Shown here: piece by piece, positions 63,434 through 64,000 of the stretch
Position numbering within the stretch: the first letter of the stretch is position 1
How the letters are laid out: each line of letters opens with the position of its first letter
Assembly: GCF_038049925.1 (NCBI RefSeq)
Contig: NZ_CP145809.1
Coordinates: forward strand, 434,001 to 498,000
Source of the DNA: Georgenia sp. M64
Lineage (GTDB): Bacteria > Actinomycetota > Actinomycetes > Actinomycetales > Actinomycetaceae
Length of the DNA stretch: 64,000 nucleotides
Direction of reading: 5' to 3'
The notes under the pieces: model-generated
Databases searched by the model: none
What the model saw: the letters and a program-made list of their open reading frames with translations, nothing else
What the model was told of the DNA's origin: nothing
Program-made: the position numbers and the translations under genes

Positions 63434-63472
63434 TACAATAAGCAAGAAGAATTCCGTGATAAAGCCAGCGGC
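63434..63472 (-). promoter_or_regulatory. AT-rich promoter region of the DUF2249 gene
   Basis: This is one of the few AT-rich stretches in the window. On the minus strand it contains TTATCA, then TTCTTGC and TATTGT, with plausible -35 and -10 placement. No regulator site is certain. Confidence 0.45.
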
Positions 63473-63551
63473 GGTGTGCCGGTCCCGGTGTCCGGTCTCA
63501 GGCTCGCGGACGCTCCGCCCCCGCCACGGCACGCCCAGTAGGGTGCGGTGC

Positions 63552-64000
63552 GTGAGGATCCTGCTGATCGGGTCGGGCGCGCGCGAGCACGCACTGGCCC
63601 GGACCCTGGCCCGAGACCCCCGCACGACCGAGCTGGTCGTCGCTCCCGGCAACCCGGGGACCGCCGGGGTCGCCACCAGCCTCGAGCTCGACATCCTCGA
63701 CGGGCACGCCGTCGCGGCCGCGGCCCTGGGCATGCGGGCCGACCTGGTGGTCGTCGGGCCCGAGGCGCCCCTCGTGGCCGGCGTCGTCGACGCGGTGCGG
63801 GCCGCGGGCATCCCGTGCTTCGGGCCGAGCCGGGAGGCCGCCCGGCTCGAGGGCTCGAAGGCGTTCGCCAAGGAGATGATGGCCGCTGCCGAGGTGCCCA
63901 CGGCGCTGGCCCACGTCTGCACCGACCTCGAGCAGGTCGCGGCCGCCCTGGACGCCTTCGGCGCACCGTACGTCGTCAAGGACGACGGCCTGGCCGCCGG
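63552..64000 (+). CDS. purD: Phosphoribosylamine-glycine ligase, 3' truncated
   Basis: The first 149 residues of PurD are visible. The nucleotide fold starts [20 protein letters not shown] and continues with [30 protein letters not shown] and the ATP-grasp lead [12 protein letters not shown]. The gene runs past the window end. The GTG at 63552 follows TAGGGT by 7 nt, so the transcript is likely leaderless. The enzyme joins glycine to phosphoribosylamine in purine synthesis. purA lies 4.4 kb upstream. Confidence 0.94.
   Translation, partial: MRILLIGSGAREHALARTLARDPRTTELVVAPGNPGTAGVATSLELDILDGHAVAAAALGMRADLVVVGPEAPLVAGVVDAVRAAGIPCFGPSREAARLEGSKAFAKEMMAAAEVPTALAHVCTDLEQVAAALDAFGAPYVVKDDGLAA

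Overview
The window is a high-GC (roughly 72-74%) chromosomal segment of an actinobacterium. Gene content (WhiB, a mycobacterial-type Crp, HspR-type operator at clpB, actinobacterial tad cluster, RamB-like regulator, GTP-dependent PEPCK) and recalled gene order fit an aerobic member of the Micrococcales, perhaps near Georgenia or Cellulomonas; the genus is inference. Two long stretches follow orders I recall from Mycobacterium tuberculosis: 12.5-33 kb (metallophosphoesterase, ponA, whiB, ridA, crp, nth, ephE-like hydrolase, acs, HAD hydrolase, ssd, tad genes, helicase) resembles the Rv3683-Rv3649 region, and 45-59 kb (clpB, pyrE, trmH-like, fba, purA) resembles Rv0384c-Rv0357c.

Layout. 0-2.4 kb: end of a multicopper oxidase, a signal peptidase I and a CopC-like protein, probably a copper-handling operon. 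2.4-11.4 kb: a sulfur island. It holds a CoA-disulfide/persulfide reductase fused to rhodanese, a stand-alone rhodanese, thioredoxin, a DUF302 protein, a CsoR/CstR-family repressor with the two-cysteine, no-histidine pattern of persulfide sensors, a methyltransferase, a two-component system, and an operon of an SQR-like flavoprotein, a TusE/DsrC protein and a DsrE-family protein. Four near-identical ATACCC-N4-GGGTAT palindromes sit before four transcription units of this island, and two of those promoters also carry GGAAT-N17-GTW elements like sigma-R/sigma-H thiol-stress promoters. This is the most interesting system in the window.

11.7-25.8 kb: NUDIX hydrolase, tRNA-Pro(CGG), cell-wall synthesis, redox and cAMP-type regulators, DNA repair, azlCD export and acetyl-CoA synthetase. 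25.9-30.5 kb: a compact overlapping tad (Flp-type pilus) operon. 30.6-41.5 kb: Hrq1/MrfA-like helicase, a proton-pumping pyrophosphatase, an S9 peptidase and an acetoacetate-degradation operon (CoA transferase A/B, thiolase, hydrolase). 41.9-45 kb: a His-rich repeat protein with an MT0933-type small protein, an amidase and repeats. 45-59 kb: clpB and core metabolism, with a partner-switching module (PAS-GAF-phosphatase-kinase fusion plus two STAS proteins). 59-64 kb: RamB-like regulator divergent from pckG, a DUF2249 protein and the start of purD.

Themes: sulfide/persulfide detoxification under one repressor; acetate and acetoacetate use feeding gluconeogenesis (acs, scoAB, thiolase, pckG, RamB, Crp); and stress signalling. 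Many genes have a TANNNT hexamer 6-7 nt before the start codon, suggesting leaderless transcripts. Many intergenic gaps contain GC-rich minisatellites. No phage, IS element or CRISPR array was seen.
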